Assembly (NCBI RefSeq): GCF_014205845.1
Contig: NZ_JACHCR010000025.1
Span: 1 to 64,000, forward strand
Source of the DNA: Mucilaginibacter cryoferens
Lineage (GTDB): Bacteria; Bacteroidota; Bacteroidia; Sphingobacteriales; Sphingobacteriaceae
DNA: 64,000 nucleotides
Reading direction: 5' to 3'
How positions within the stretch are numbered: the first letter of the stretch is position 1; every line of letters starts with the position of its first letter. Both the position numbers and the translations under genes were made by a program. Below, one piece after another: positions 16,410-25,520 of the stretch. The notes under the pieces are model-generated. The model ran no database searches. It was not told the origin of the DNA and saw nothing but the letters and a program-made list of their open reading frames with translations.

Positions 16410-16517
16410 TAATACTTAAACTATGTCAGCAATAACCTAGAGACTATTTAAGCTTCCAGCTGTTACCACTCTTTTGGCTTTTTGTACTAATTTTACCGCC
16501 GCAAATTATCGCCCACT

Positions 16518-17504
16518 ATGATCCAGGTTTTCCGGTCTTTTAATCCTTTGAATGTTTTGTGGCTGGTGCTTGTGCTGTTGCTTACCCGGGTGGGCTACCT
16601 TATACACGTACCCGATAAGCTTGAATTTGTATTTGTTGAGCCATTTGCACGCTTGCTGGTGCCCGTAGCGTATGAGTATGCCCTATCGCCGGGGTTAAAT
16701 ATATTGTTGGCTGCGGTATTGGTATTGGCTCAGGCTTTGCTACTTAACTATTTAATAAACCACTATAATTTATTAGGCAAGCCAACGTTTTTGCCGGCGT
16801 TAATGTATGTAACGTTGTCGGGCCTGTTTTCTCCATTTTTAATATTGAGTGCGCCGCTTATCTGTAATTTTTTATTGTTGTGGATGCTGTTTAAGCTCAT
16901 GAGCTTGTATAAAGGCGAAGATGCAAAATCAATTTCCTATGATGTAGGGATGATAGTGGCGCTGGGTTCGATCGTATATTTCCCTTTTATTTATCTGTTT
17001 TTGATCATCTGGATAGCGCTTATGTTATTTAAGCCCTTTAACTGGCGCGAGTGGATAGCCGGAGTTTTGGGTTACGGAACCATATTTTTCTTTTTGGCTG
17101 TGTTTTATTATCTTAACGACAGGATCAATAATTTTTATCGTATCTGGCTTCCCTTAGGTAAAAAATTTCCCGATCACATCAGCATAAACTCCTGGAATTA
17201 TCTGCTGCTAATACCTGTTGTATTGATATTGGTATTCTGTTTTTTTAAATTGCAGCAAAATTTCTTTAAAAGCTACGTGCAGATTCGAAAATATTTTCAG
17301 CTTTTATTTTTTATTTTTCTGATAACCGCGTTCTCGTTTTATGTTAACGCGTCATTCCACATCAACCACTTTTTGTTGTGTATAGTGCCCGCCGCAGTGT
17401 TTTTTGCCTACTATTTTTTATATGCGGGCAAAAAATGGTTTTACGAAACACTGTATTTATTGCTGCTAATCAGCATTATCTACTTTCAGTTTAACAAATT
17501 TTAA
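16518..17504 (+). CDS. DUF6427 polytopic membrane protein
   Basis: A 328-residue integral inner-membrane protein with about nine to ten hydrophobic segments spread from residue 12 to the C-terminus. The opening MIQVFRSFNPLNVLWLVLVLLL and the loop LFKPFNWREWIAGVLGYG are typical of the Bacteroidota-restricted DUF6427 family. The function is unknown; the motif FKPFNWREW after a transmembrane pair is probably cytoplasmic. A promoter-like CTTTTTGTACTAATTTTACC lies about 40 bases upstream. It precedes purQ by 126 bases. Confidence 0.8.
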   Translation: MIQVFRSFNPLNVLWLVLVLLLTRVGYLIHVPDKLEFVFVEPFARLLVPVAYEYALSPGLNILLAAVLVLAQALLLNYLINHYNLLGKPTFLPALMYVTLSGLFSPFLILSAPLICNFLLLWMLFKLMSLYKGEDAKSISYDVGMIVALGSIVYFPFIYLFLIIWIALMLFKPFNWREWIAGVLGYGTIFFFLAVFYYLNDRINNFYRIWLPLGKKFPDHISINSWNYLLLIPVVLILVFCFFKLQQNFFKSYVQIRKYFQLLFFIFLITAFSFYVNASFHINHFLLCIVPAAVFFAYYFLYAGKKWFYETLYLLLLISIIYFQFNKF

Positions 17505-17537
17505 CTTTTACATTCGTCCAAATTTCGGCGGTTATAT

Positions 17538-17545
17538 TAGTTTTG
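17538..17545 (+). promoter_or_regulatory. -7 box upstream of purQ
   Basis: TAGTTTTG fits TAnnTTTG. It would give a leader of roughly 80 bases before purQ at 17631. No convincing -33 TTG at the ideal distance. Confidence 0.35.
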
Positions 17546-17630
17546 TAACGTGAAACCATAATTGGCTGCTATTTATACAAAGCAAACGGCTGTTATAGCT
17601 TCATAAAAACTTACACAAAAAACAATTCAA

Positions 17631-18323
17631 ATGAAATTTGGCGTAGTTATATTCCCCGGTTCTAACTGTGATGAAGACATCATATATGTATTAGAAAAAA
17701 TAATGGGTCAGCAGGTAGTAAAATTATGGCATAAAGACCATGACTTGCAAGGTGTTGATTTTGTTGTTTTACCCGGTGGTTTTTCATTCGGCGATTATCT
17801 TCGCTCTGGTGCTATTTCCCGTTTTTCGCCAATTATGCAGGAGGTTATTCAGTTTGCTGCAAAAGGCGGTTACGTTATGGGTATTTGTAACGGTTTCCAG
17901 ATATTGGCCGAAGCCGGTTTATTAGATGGCGCTTTGCTGCACAATACCAACCGCAAGTTTATTTGCCGTAACATTTACCTAAAACCACAAACAACCCAAT
18001 CATTGCTAACCGCAGGTTTGGAGCAGGATCAGGCTTATAAAATTCCTATCGCCCATGGCGAGGGTAATTTCTTTGCCAGTGCCGATGTGATCAAAAGGTT
18101 AAATGATAACGATCAGATAATGTTCCGTTATTGCGATGAGGCAGGTAATATCACCCAGGATTCAAATCCGAACGGCTCTATTGAAAATATTGCCGGTGTT
18201 ACCAATGCCACCCGTAACGTGTTTGGCTTAATGCCTCACCCCGAGCGTGCGGCTGATGCTTTATTGGCTAACGAGGATGGATTGGCTATTTTTGAATCTA
18301 TATTATCAATAGTTAGGGCCTGA
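17631..18323 (+). CDS. purQ: FGAM synthase glutaminase subunit PurQ
   Basis: A 230-residue class I glutamine amidotransferase supplying ammonia to PurL for formylglycinamidine ribonucleotide formation in purine synthesis. The nucleophile is C86 in GYVMGICNGFQIL; the partner histidine and glutamate are H203 and E205 in LMPHPERAAD. PGGFSFGDYLRSGAI is the conserved PurQ oxyanion region. It is a stand-alone small PurQ, so a separate PurL should exist elsewhere, unlike organisms with a fused large PurL. The stop overlaps the coaX start by one base. Confidence 0.96.
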   Translation: MKFGVVIFPGSNCDEDIIYVLEKIMGQQVVKLWHKDHDLQGVDFVVLPGGFSFGDYLRSGAISRFSPIMQEVIQFAAKGGYVMGICNGFQILAEAGLLDGALLHNTNRKFICRNIYLKPQTTQSLLTAGLEQDQAYKIPIAHGEGNFFASADVIKRLNDNDQIMFRYCDEAGNITQDSNPNGSIENIAGVTNATRNVFGLMPHPERAADALLANEDGLAIFESILSIVRA

Positions 18324-19066
18324 TGACCAACCTTGTTATCGATATTGGTAACACATTTACAAAAATCGCTGTTTTTAAACTGGATGCGCTGCTTACGGTT
18401 GAACAGTTTGAAGATGTAGATACTACCAGGCTCGATAAGCTATTAAAGGATTATAAGGTTAACAGGGCAATAGTATCGTCGGTTAAAAAAAAGGTAGAAC
18501 CCTGGCAAACAGGGTTGGGAGCACAGGTGCCGCTCGTTAATTTTAATAATAGCATGAGCAGCGGAATACGCAACCATTATTTAACCTCCGAAACACTTGG
18601 TACCGATAGAATGGCAGCCGTGATAGGAGCAAGCCATATATACCCCGGTCAAAACAACCTGGTTATTGCAGGGGGCACCTGCATAACCTATGATTATGTT
18701 GATGCCGGCGGTAATTATTTTGGTGGCAGTATATCGCCGGGTTTAAATATGCGTTATAAGGCTGTTAATAATTATACAGCCGGTTTACCACTTATAAAAG
18801 CCGACGCAGCATTTGCCCAGACGTATGGAAACAACACCGAAACCGCTATACGTTCGGGGGTGCAAAACGGTATAAAATACGAGCTAACGGGGTTTATTGA
18901 AAGCTATAAAGCCATTAATAACCAACTAAATATAGTACTGAGCGGGGGCGACAGTATTTTTTTTGATACGCTGTTAAAAAATAGCATCTTTGCCCCCTAC
19001 ATAAAAAATGAACCATATTTGGTTTTAAAAGGATTAAACGCAGCTATACAAAAGCATAATGATTAA
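18323..19066 (+). CDS. coaX: Type III pantothenate kinase
   Basis: A 247-residue cytosolic kinase of the ASKHA fold that phosphorylates pantothenate, the first step of coenzyme A synthesis. The phosphate-1 motif is VIDIGNTFTKIAVF at the N-terminus. TLGTDRMAAVIGA and AGGTCITYDYV carry the catalytic and substrate-binding residues, including the aspartate in GTDR. GGSISPGLNMRYKA is the usual type III signature. Length is normal. It overlaps purQ upstream by one base and the barrel gene downstream by eight bases, so translation of the three is probably coupled. Confidence 0.95.
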   Translation: MTNLVIDIGNTFTKIAVFKLDALLTVEQFEDVDTTRLDKLLKDYKVNRAIVSSVKKKVEPWQTGLGAQVPLVNFNNSMSSGIRNHYLTSETLGTDRMAAVIGASHIYPGQNNLVIAGGTCITYDYVDAGGNYFGGSISPGLNMRYKAVNNYTAGLPLIKADAAFAQTYGNNTETAIRSGVQNGIKYELTGFIESYKAINNQLNIVLSGGDSIFFDTLLKNSIFAPYIKNEPYLVLKGLNAAIQKHND

Positions 19067-20381
19067 ATATACCAGGTTTTTTTTAACACTTCTATTTTCT
19101 GCTGTTATTGTATTTGCAGCAAATGCACAATCTACCACCAGCTCTCCGTATTCAAGATTTGGTTTGGGCGATATCGATCCGCAATTGATGCCTCAAAACC
19201 TGGGTTTAGGTGGCATTGGAGTGGCTACAAACAAAATCAGTTTATTTAACAACATAAACGTTATCAATCCGGCCTCGTACGGTGCTATCAATCTCACTGT
19301 TATAGATGTGGGCGTTTATACCAATTTTTCCAGCTTAAGTCAAACCGGTCAATCCAGCCAAACTAGTAGCAATTTCAGGCTTAGCCACGTTGCTTTTGGT
19401 ATCCCGGTTACCAAACACTCTGCATTAAGCTTTGGTTTGTTACCATATAGCGAACGCGGGTTTAACTATTCAAAATCGGTTAGTAAATTAGGCAACGGTA
19501 CCGGGATAGATACCAACACCACCAACTACAATTACAGCGGTGATGGCGGTTTGTCAAAATCATACATCGGTTATGGTTTTGGTATAGGCAAACATTTATT
19601 GTTGGGCGGTAACGTATCCTACATATTTGGTAACCTTAAAGATATCAGCACTGTAGAAACTCCTGGCTTAGCCGGTTTTGTAAATACCCGTACAGAAAAA
19701 AGTAATGCTATAGGCGGTTTAAATTATGATTACGGTTTGCAATACTCTTTTGATTTTTCGCCAACTAAACACCTCATCTTAGGCTACTCGGCATCGGCAG
19801 GTTCAAAGCTTAACACGCAAACCAGCTACATTGTAAGCCAGTATACTAACGATGCCAAGGGCAATGCAAATATTGCTGTTGATAGTGTTAGAAATCAAAC
19901 AGATCCTAAAGGGAAGCTGAAACTGCCACAGATAAACCGTTTCGGTGTATCATTCCAGGACGACGGTAAGTTTTTGGTTGGTGCTGATTATTCTATGGGG
20001 CAATGGTCTGATTTAAGTATAGCCGGTGTAAACCAGGGATTAGAAAACAGCCGTACCATTAATGTTGGTGCGCAATTTACGCCCAATATCGCAACCATCC
20101 GTAATTACCTGGCCACTGTTGATTACCGTATTGGAGCCCTTTACGATGAAACCTACATGACCATTAATAACAGCCGGATAAAAAGATATGCGGTTACCGC
20201 TGGTTTAGGTTTGCCTTTGCGCACATCTGGTGATAACCTTAGTTTTTATAAGATCAATATCTCGGCAGAGATCGGTCAGCGTGGTACATTGGCAAATGGG
20301 TTGGTAAAAGAAAACTATGTTAACTTGCATTTAGGCTTTATCTTAAATGACAGGTGGTTCCGCAAGTATAAGTTTGACTAA
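19059..20381 (+). CDS. Outer-membrane beta-barrel protein
   Basis: A 440-residue exported protein with a signal peptide (about residues 1-23, ending ANAQ). The mature sequence opens STTSSPYSRFGLGDIDP and continues with many short amphipathic, glycine- and aromatic-rich strands, as expected for an outer-membrane barrel of roughly 14 strands. The early phrases MPQNLGLGGIGVATN and NINVINPASYGAI resemble barrels of the FadL/PorV kind, but I cannot name the family. It lies 8 bases before lptC and overlaps coaX, which suggests a link with lipopolysaccharide or envelope assembly. Function unknown. Confidence 0.75.
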   Translation: MIKYTRFFLTLLFSAVIVFAANAQSTTSSPYSRFGLGDIDPQLMPQNLGLGGIGVATNKISLFNNINVINPASYGAINLTVIDVGVYTNFSSLSQTGQSSQTSSNFRLSHVAFGIPVTKHSALSFGLLPYSERGFNYSKSVSKLGNGTGIDTNTTNYNYSGDGGLSKSYIGYGFGIGKHLLLGGNVSYIFGNLKDISTVETPGLAGFVNTRTEKSNAIGGLNYDYGLQYSFDFSPTKHLILGYSASAGSKLNTQTSYIVSQYTNDAKGNANIAVDSVRNQTDPKGKLKLPQINRFGVSFQDDGKFLVGADYSMGQWSDLSIAGVNQGLENSRTINVGAQFTPNIATIRNYLATVDYRIGALYDETYMTINNSRIKRYAVTAGLGLPLRTSGDNLSFYKINISAEIGQRGTLANGLVKENYVNLHLGFILNDRWFRKYKFD

Positions 20382-20389
20382 GCACGATA

Positions 20390-20971
20390 ATGTATAGCAG
20401 GGTAAAATATAGGAAAGGCGCAGGCCTGCTGTTATTGCCCCTGCTTGCCTTGTTTATAACCTCCTGCGAAAACGATCTCAATAAAGTTAAAGAGATTTCA
20501 TCTACAGAAACCGGGGTAATTGTTGAGCCAACAACCGGGGTAGACCTTATCATGAGCGATTCTGCAAGGGTAAAGCTGCATCTTTTAGCCCCGCTAATGT
20601 TGCAGTATCAAACAAAAAAACCTTATAAGATAATGCCGAAAGGAGTAAAGGTTATACTTTACGATAAGGAAACTCAAAAGGAATCGGGCAATATTGTTGC
20701 AGATACGGGCATTTTCTACGATGAGCAAAAGCTGATTGAGTTTCATAAAAATGTAGTGGCAACCAATGCCAAGGGCGAAACTTATAAATCAGACGAACTT
20801 TACTGGGATCAGGCTACAAAAAAAGTTTACTCGCACAAGCCTGTAGAAATAACAATGAGCGGTGGCAACATAATGAACGGGGTGAGTTTTGAAAGCGATG
20901 ATGCTTTTCTGCACCCAACATTAAAGAGTAGCAATGGCATCTTTCACGTTGATGAAAAAGTGACACAATAA
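20390..20971 (+). CDS. lptC: LPS export protein LptC, lipoprotein form
   Basis: A 193-residue LptC-domain protein of the periplasmic bridge that carries lipopolysaccharide from LptB2FG toward LptA and LptD. The N-terminus has a hydrophobic run and lipobox ITSC (Cys26), so it is probably a lipoprotein, whereas the enterobacterial LptC is held by a transmembrane helix. The body (about 55-190) is a beta-jellyroll type sequence with VKVILYDKETQKESGNIVADTG and FHKNVVATNAKGETYKSDELYWD. It follows the barrel gene by 8 bases and precedes the PpiD-like gene. No other lpt gene is in the window. Confidence 0.88.
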   Translation: MYSRVKYRKGAGLLLLPLLALFITSCENDLNKVKEISSTETGVIVEPTTGVDLIMSDSARVKLHLLAPLMLQYQTKKPYKIMPKGVKVILYDKETQKESGNIVADTGIFYDEQKLIEFHKNVVATNAKGETYKSDELYWDQATKKVYSHKPVEITMSGGNIMNGVSFESDDAFLHPTLKSSNGIFHVDEKVTQ

Positions 20972-21066
20972 TGTTGTTTTTTTCAGGAAAATTTTGTGTT
21001 ATAGAATTTTGCTAAAAATTGTATCTTGCGCCCTCTTTTAAAAGAATATTATAATTACAGAAGTAT

Positions 21067-23199
21067 ATGGGTATAATGGGTTTCTTGCGCGAACGGATGG
21101 GGAAAATTCTCGCATTCTTTATTGGGTTTGCGCTTCTTGCTTTTATTGTAAGCGAGGTTGTAAGATCAGGTGGTTCTTTTTTTAAGGACGATAGCAATCA
21201 ACTTGCCGTAGTAAACGGCGAAAAAGTTCCGTACGATGAGTTTAACAGAAGAGTGGAACAAAACACCAATCAATTTAAACAGCAATCGGGGCAGGTTCTT
21301 TCTGGCCAGATCACGAGCTATATTCAGGAAACAACCTGGAATCAGTTTTTGAGCGATCTACTGCTGAAAAAAGAAATTGAAAAATTAGGCTTAATTGTAG
21401 GTGTAGATGAAAGCGCTGCAATGGTTAGCGGTAACAACCCCGACCCACAAATTGCCCGTCAGTTCTCTGATCAGCAAACCGGCCAGTTTGATAGAAGCAA
21501 ACTGAACCAGTTTTTGAGCTACCTGGCATCACCCAAAGCAGATACTACGCAAAAACGTGCCTGGAACGATTTCCTTATCCAGGTAATTGAGGCGAAGCAA
21601 AAAACAAAATATATGGCTATCGTTAGCAACGGTTTGTATGTAAACTCGTTGGAGGCAAATGACGATTACCAGGCAAAAAATAAATTGGTTAACTTTAAGT
21701 ATGCTACTTTGGATTATGCTTCAATAGCCGATTCTAAAGTTACTTTAACTGATGCTGATTACAGCGCCTATTATGACGCTCACAAAGCCGAATTTAAAAA
21801 CCAACAGGAAACCCGTTCATTTGACTATGTAAGCTTTAACGCTGCGGCATCAAAAGAAGATAGCCTTGCAATTAAGGCCGAGGTTAATAAATTGGTTGAT
21901 AGCATTAAAGTAAGTACCAACGATTCGCTTTTTGTACAGATCAACTCTGAAACTAAAGCTCCGCTTGTTTTCCAGAAAAGAGGTACGCTCGAACCTAAAT
22001 TAGATACGTTAATGTTTAACGCCGCAAAAGGTTTTGTTTACGGCCCGTATGTATCAAACGGTAGCTATAAAATAGCCAAGCTGAGCGATGTTAAAACCAC
22101 TTTCGATTCGGTAAAAACCAGGCACATCTTAATTAATCCTCAAGCTGAAGGCGGTATTGAGAAAGCGAGAGCCAAAGCCGATTCAATTAAAAAACTTATC
22201 CAGGGCGGTAAATCATTTGCCGAGCTTGCAACTACATACTCTACCGATAGGGGTAGTGCTGCAAAAGGCGGCGAAATTCCTTCGTTTGATGTTAATGGCG
22301 CAATGGCCGGTGGTCAGGGGCAGATAGCTTCAGAGTATGCCAATGCTGCTTTTAAAGCGGGTAAAGGCGATCTTATTGTAGTAACCTCACAGTTTGGCGT
22401 TCACCTTATTCAGGTTGAAGAGCAAAAAGGATCTGTAAAAGTGATAAAAGTTGCTGTGGTTGATAAACCTATCTCTGCAAGCAGTAAAACACAAACGGTA
22501 GCCTATAGCAAGGCACAGGCATTCTTGGGTGCTTTAACTAAAGATAACTTTGATGCTGAGATAAAAAAAGAAGGTTTGAAAAAACTTACTGCCGAAGATA
22601 TTAATGGTACTGCATCTGGCCTGCCAGGTTTAGATAACGCCCGTGACGTTGTTAGATGGGCATTTAAAGCTGATAAAGGCGACCTAACCGATAAAGTATT
22701 CACTGTAGGTGATCAATACATCATCAGCCGTTTAACTGAGGTAAAACCAAAAGGTATTTTATCGTTAGATGCAGTTAAAAAACAAATTGAGCCGGCTGTA
22801 CGCAACGAAGTTAAAGCTAAACAGCTCGACGAGAAATTTGCTGCTGCCTTAAACGGATCATCTTCAATTGATCAGGTTGCTCAAAAAGCAGGTACTAAAG
22901 CGGTTCCTGTTCAAAATATTGTGTTTGCTAACCCAATAATACCAGGCCAGGTGGCAGAATATAAAGTTATTGGTGCCATATTCGGTTCGCAGCCAAATAA
23001 ACTTTCAAAACCGGTTAACGGCCAGCAAGGTGTATTTGTGTATATTGTTGATGGATTTACCAATCCTGCAGCGTTAACCAACAACTTAAGGCAAAAACAA
23101 CAAATAGGCCAGGCTTTAGAGCAACGCGCTTCTGGCCAGGTGTTAGATGCTTTAAAAGATAATGCCAATGTAAAAGATAACAGAGCTAAACTGTTATAA
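21067..23199 (+). CDS. PpiD/SurA-type peptidyl-prolyl isomerase
   Basis: A 710-residue membrane-anchored periplasmic chaperone/isomerase of the PpiD type. A single N-terminal helix (about residues 14-35, ILAFFIGFALLAFIVSEVV) anchors it in the inner membrane. A SurA-N-like domain covers about 36-230. A parvulin domain is clear at about 350-460, with TRHILINPQ, FAELATTYSTDRGSAAKGGEI and FGVHLIQVEEQKG. A second degenerate parvulin-like part follows at about 500-600. PpiD-type proteins assist outer-membrane protein folding near the Sec translocon. It ends at a strong terminator, so it is probably the last gene of the purQ-to-ppiD run. Confidence 0.9.
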   Translation: MGIMGFLRERMGKILAFFIGFALLAFIVSEVVRSGGSFFKDDSNQLAVVNGEKVPYDEFNRRVEQNTNQFKQQSGQVLSGQITSYIQETTWNQFLSDLLLKKEIEKLGLIVGVDESAAMVSGNNPDPQIARQFSDQQTGQFDRSKLNQFLSYLASPKADTTQKRAWNDFLIQVIEAKQKTKYMAIVSNGLYVNSLEANDDYQAKNKLVNFKYATLDYASIADSKVTLTDADYSAYYDAHKAEFKNQQETRSFDYVSFNAAASKEDSLAIKAEVNKLVDSIKVSTNDSLFVQINSETKAPLVFQKRGTLEPKLDTLMFNAAKGFVYGPYVSNGSYKIAKLSDVKTTFDSVKTRHILINPQAEGGIEKARAKADSIKKLIQGGKSFAELATTYSTDRGSAAKGGEIPSFDVNGAMAGGQGQIASEYANAAFKAGKGDLIVVTSQFGVHLIQVEEQKGSVKVIKVAVVDKPISASSKTQTVAYSKAQAFLGALTKDNFDAEIKKEGLKKLTAEDINGTASGLPGLDNARDVVRWAFKADKGDLTDKVFTVGDQYIISRLTEVKPKGILSLDAVKKQIEPAVRNEVKAKQLDEKFAAALNGSSSIDQVAQKAGTKAVPVQNIVFANPIIPGQVAEYKVIGAIFGSQPNKLSKPVNGQQGVFVYIVDGFTNPAALTNNLRQKQQIGQALEQRASGQVLDALKDNANVKDNRAKLL

Positions 23200-23220
23200 T
23201 ATAAAATAAAGTAATTTTAC

Positions 23221-23258
23221 ATCCGGGAGCAGTTAATCTGTCTCCCGGATTTTTTTTG
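23221..23258 (+). terminator. Strong intrinsic terminator
   Basis: ATCCGGGAG (23221-23229) and CTCCCGGAT (23242-23250) form a perfect 9-bp GC-rich stem with a 12-base loop, followed by a T-run to 23258. It lies 22 bases after the PpiD stop. Confidence 0.95.
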
Positions 23259-23293
23259 CTTAAAAAACGGATTAGAAACTATATGAAAGATCT

Positions 23294-23319
23294 GTCATTG
23301 CTTCGTGCTTCGAAATGAC
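23294..23319. repeat. Shrunken REP-like element
   Basis: GTCATTGCTTCGTGCTTCGA runs into AATGAC at 23314-23319, so the ends GTCATT and AATGAC pair. It keeps words of the hairpin at 221-322 (GTCATTGC, GCTTCGT) but lacks most of its length, suggesting a decayed copy. Confidence 0.5.
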
Positions 23320-23372
23320 GGTCGAGATTGATTTGTTAGAGGTTATAATTAATATTACAGCATTTACCTATT

Positions 23373-23888
23373 ATGGATATCCAGGAAAATATAATAAATA
23401 AAGTTGCCCAAAGCGGTTTGGTTACTTTAGATCCGGCTTCTTTTTACCCAGCCGGCGATCGTGTTATTTATGATATAAAAGATAACCTGTTTCACGGCTT
23501 AATGCTGCGCGAAAAAGACCTGCGCGATTTTATTAAAGAGCATGATTTTACACAGTACGAAGGCAAAAACGTAGGGATAACCTGCACCGCCGATGCCATT
23601 GTACCAACCTGGGCCTATATGCTGTTGGCTAACCGCATGGCACCCTACGCCCGCGAAGTTGTTTTTGGTGATGCAGGTATTTTAGAAACCGTGCTGTTTG
23701 AAAAGGAAATTGCTAAAGCCAACCTGGAGCAATATGCCGGTCAGCGTATTGTGTTAAAAGGATGTGGTGATACTCCGGTGCCTGTATCGGCCTATGTAGA
23801 GCTTACCAAAAAGTTAACCCCCATAGTTAAAAGCCTTATGTTTGGCGAGCCATGCTCAACCGTGCCAATTTATAAGCGCAAGGATTAA
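23373..23888 (+). CDS. DUF2480 family protein
   Basis: A 171-residue soluble protein of the Bacteroidota-restricted DUF2480 family. Recognisable parts are LVTLDPASFYPAGDRVIYDIKD (residues 17-38), the central VGITCTADAIVPTWAYMLLANRM, and the ending GEPCSTVPIYKRK. Two cysteines in VLKGCGDTPVPVS and GEPCSTVP may be functional. No signal peptide or membrane span, so cytosolic. The function is unknown. It begins 173 bases after PpiD, past a terminator, so it has its own promoter; the downstream DUF3108 gene lies 123 bases on. Confidence 0.85.
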   Translation: MDIQENIINKVAQSGLVTLDPASFYPAGDRVIYDIKDNLFHGLMLREKDLRDFIKEHDFTQYEGKNVGITCTADAIVPTWAYMLLANRMAPYAREVVFGDAGILETVLFEKEIAKANLEQYAGQRIVLKGCGDTPVPVSAYVELTKKLTPIVKSLMFGEPCSTVPIYKRKD

Positions 23889-24011
23889 GGCATGAATGTA
23901 GGCTGTCTTTGTATGGTCCATTTTGTTTCACCTATTAGGTATTTGTTGTATAGCCAAACGCTTGAGTTAAAATAATTACCAGGCAGGTTCGTTTAAGAAA
24001 CAAAATTATTG

Positions 24012-24788
24012 ATGAGAAAATCCCTTTCGTGTTGCCTGTTGTTTGTACTGCTGTATACCAATGGTTTTGCACAGGAGTTGGCTAAGGTTAGCGAACCGGT
24101 ATTTAAGGTAGGCGAAAAGCTGAGCTATAAAATGCAGTATGGCTTTTTTACCGCCGCCGAGGCGGATATAAGGGTAGAGGCCAGTGACAGAAAACTGCCT
24201 GCGCCCGCTTTTCATCTTATTGCCGAAGGAAAAACCGCAGGTACTTTTGATGTTTTTTATAAAGTGCGTAACCGGTACGAATCGTATGTAGATGAAAATA
24301 CCTTGTTACCTTATTTTTACAGCGAAGACAGGCACGAAGGAAAATGGAAGCATGCCGATAAAGCTACTTTCGATCAGGCAGATAAAAAGGTAACGGCCAA
24401 TAAAGGTGTATTTGGCTATAAAGGCAATTCGTTCGATTTTGTGTCAGCATACTATTTTGCCCGTACTATTGATGTATCTAAATTAAAGCAGGGGCAAACC
24501 TTTGATCTGCAATATTTTTTGGAAGATGGATTTCATAAAATGAATATAACCTATATAGGCACCGAAACCATTAAATGCGATATGGGGACTTTTAACTGCT
24601 TAAAATTTAACCCTACAATTATTCCTGGCCGTATTTTTCGTAAGGATAGTAAGTTGTACCTTTGGATAACCAATGATGGCAACAGGATACCTGTAAAAGC
24701 GCACGTGGAGGTTGTTTTAGGTAGCATTACAATGGAGCTAAAATCGGCAAGCGGATTAAAGTATCCGTTAAACCCGGTAAAGAAGTAA
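24012..24788 (+). CDS. DUF3108 periplasmic protein
   Basis: A 258-residue exported protein with a signal peptide (MRKSLSCCLLFVLLYTNGFAQ). The mature part fits DUF3108, with FKVGEKLSYKMQYGFFTAAEADI (about 32-54) and YESYVDENTLLPYFYSEDRHEGKWK, and a repeated beta-strand character suggesting a lipocalin- or LolA-like periplasmic fold. The ATG at 24012 is chosen over the TTG three bases earlier because it gives a normal start. The function is unknown. The DUF3109 gene begins 9 bases after its stop, so the two are probably co-transcribed. Confidence 0.85.
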   Translation: MRKSLSCCLLFVLLYTNGFAQELAKVSEPVFKVGEKLSYKMQYGFFTAAEADIRVEASDRKLPAPAFHLIAEGKTAGTFDVFYKVRNRYESYVDENTLLPYFYSEDRHEGKWKHADKATFDQADKKVTANKGVFGYKGNSFDFVSAYYFARTIDVSKLKQGQTFDLQYFLEDGFHKMNITYIGTETIKCDMGTFNCLKFNPTIIPGRIFRKDSKLYLWITNDGNRIPVKAHVEVVLGSITMELKSASGLKYPLNPVKK

Positions 24789-24797
24789 AATAAAAAT

Positions 24798-25361
24798 ATG
24801 ATTGAGGTAGGTAACGTGTTGGTGCACGAGGATGTAATAAAAGAAAACTTTGTTTGTAATTTAAACAAATGCAAAGGCGCCTGCTGCCTGGAGGGCGATT
24901 CGGGAGCCCCCCTAAATGCCGATGAACTCGATATTTTAAAAGAGATATACCCCAAAGTAAAACCTTACCTTACCGCCAAAGGCATCAAAGCCATCGAAAA
25001 GATGGGTACCTATGTTAAGGATTTTGAGGGCGACTATACCACCCCATGTGTAGACGTTAATAAGGAATGTGCTTACGTGATCTGGGAAAACGGTATCACC
25101 AAATGCGGTATCGAAAAAGCTTACGAAGAAGGCGCCATCACCTGGAAAAAACCTATTTCCTGTCATTTATATCCTATTCGTATTACCGCGTATCCAGAGT
25201 TTGATGTATTGAACTATGATCGCTGGAGTATCTGTAGCCCTGCCTGTACCTTTGGCGATGAGCTTAAAGTGCGTGTATACGAATTTTTAAAGGGACCACT
25301 GATTCGTAAATATGGTGCCGATTGGTACCAGGAACTGGAAGATGAGGTGGCAGGGCGATAG
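24798..25361 (+). CDS. DUF3109 cysteine-rich protein
   Basis: A 187-residue soluble protein of the DUF3109 family. It has three cysteine clusters: CNLNKCKGACC (about residues 18-28), CVDVNKECAYVIWENGITKC with a following SCHLYPIRI, and SICSPAC. The CxxxxCxxxCC pattern recalls YkgJ-type putative metal or iron-sulfur binding proteins. No signal peptide, so the cysteines should be reduced in the cytosol and available for a metal. The function is unknown. The start is 9 bases after the DUF3108 stop. Confidence 0.85.
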   Translation: MIEVGNVLVHEDVIKENFVCNLNKCKGACCLEGDSGAPLNADELDILKEIYPKVKPYLTAKGIKAIEKMGTYVKDFEGDYTTPCVDVNKECAYVIWENGITKCGIEKAYEEGAITWKKPISCHLYPIRITAYPEFDVLNYDRWSICSPACTFGDELKVRVYEFLKGPLIRKYGADWYQELEDEVAGR

Positions 25362-25520
25362 AAGAGAGCCAGGAGATTAGAACCAAGATTTAAATTTTTA
25401 AAATCTGCGCGTTAAAAATCCGAAACCGAACATCGGAATTTCGAAATCAACTCCAAATACCTGTTTTTACAATTAAATTGGATAATATTGTAATATAGAA
25501 GTATTGGTAAATTAATATTG

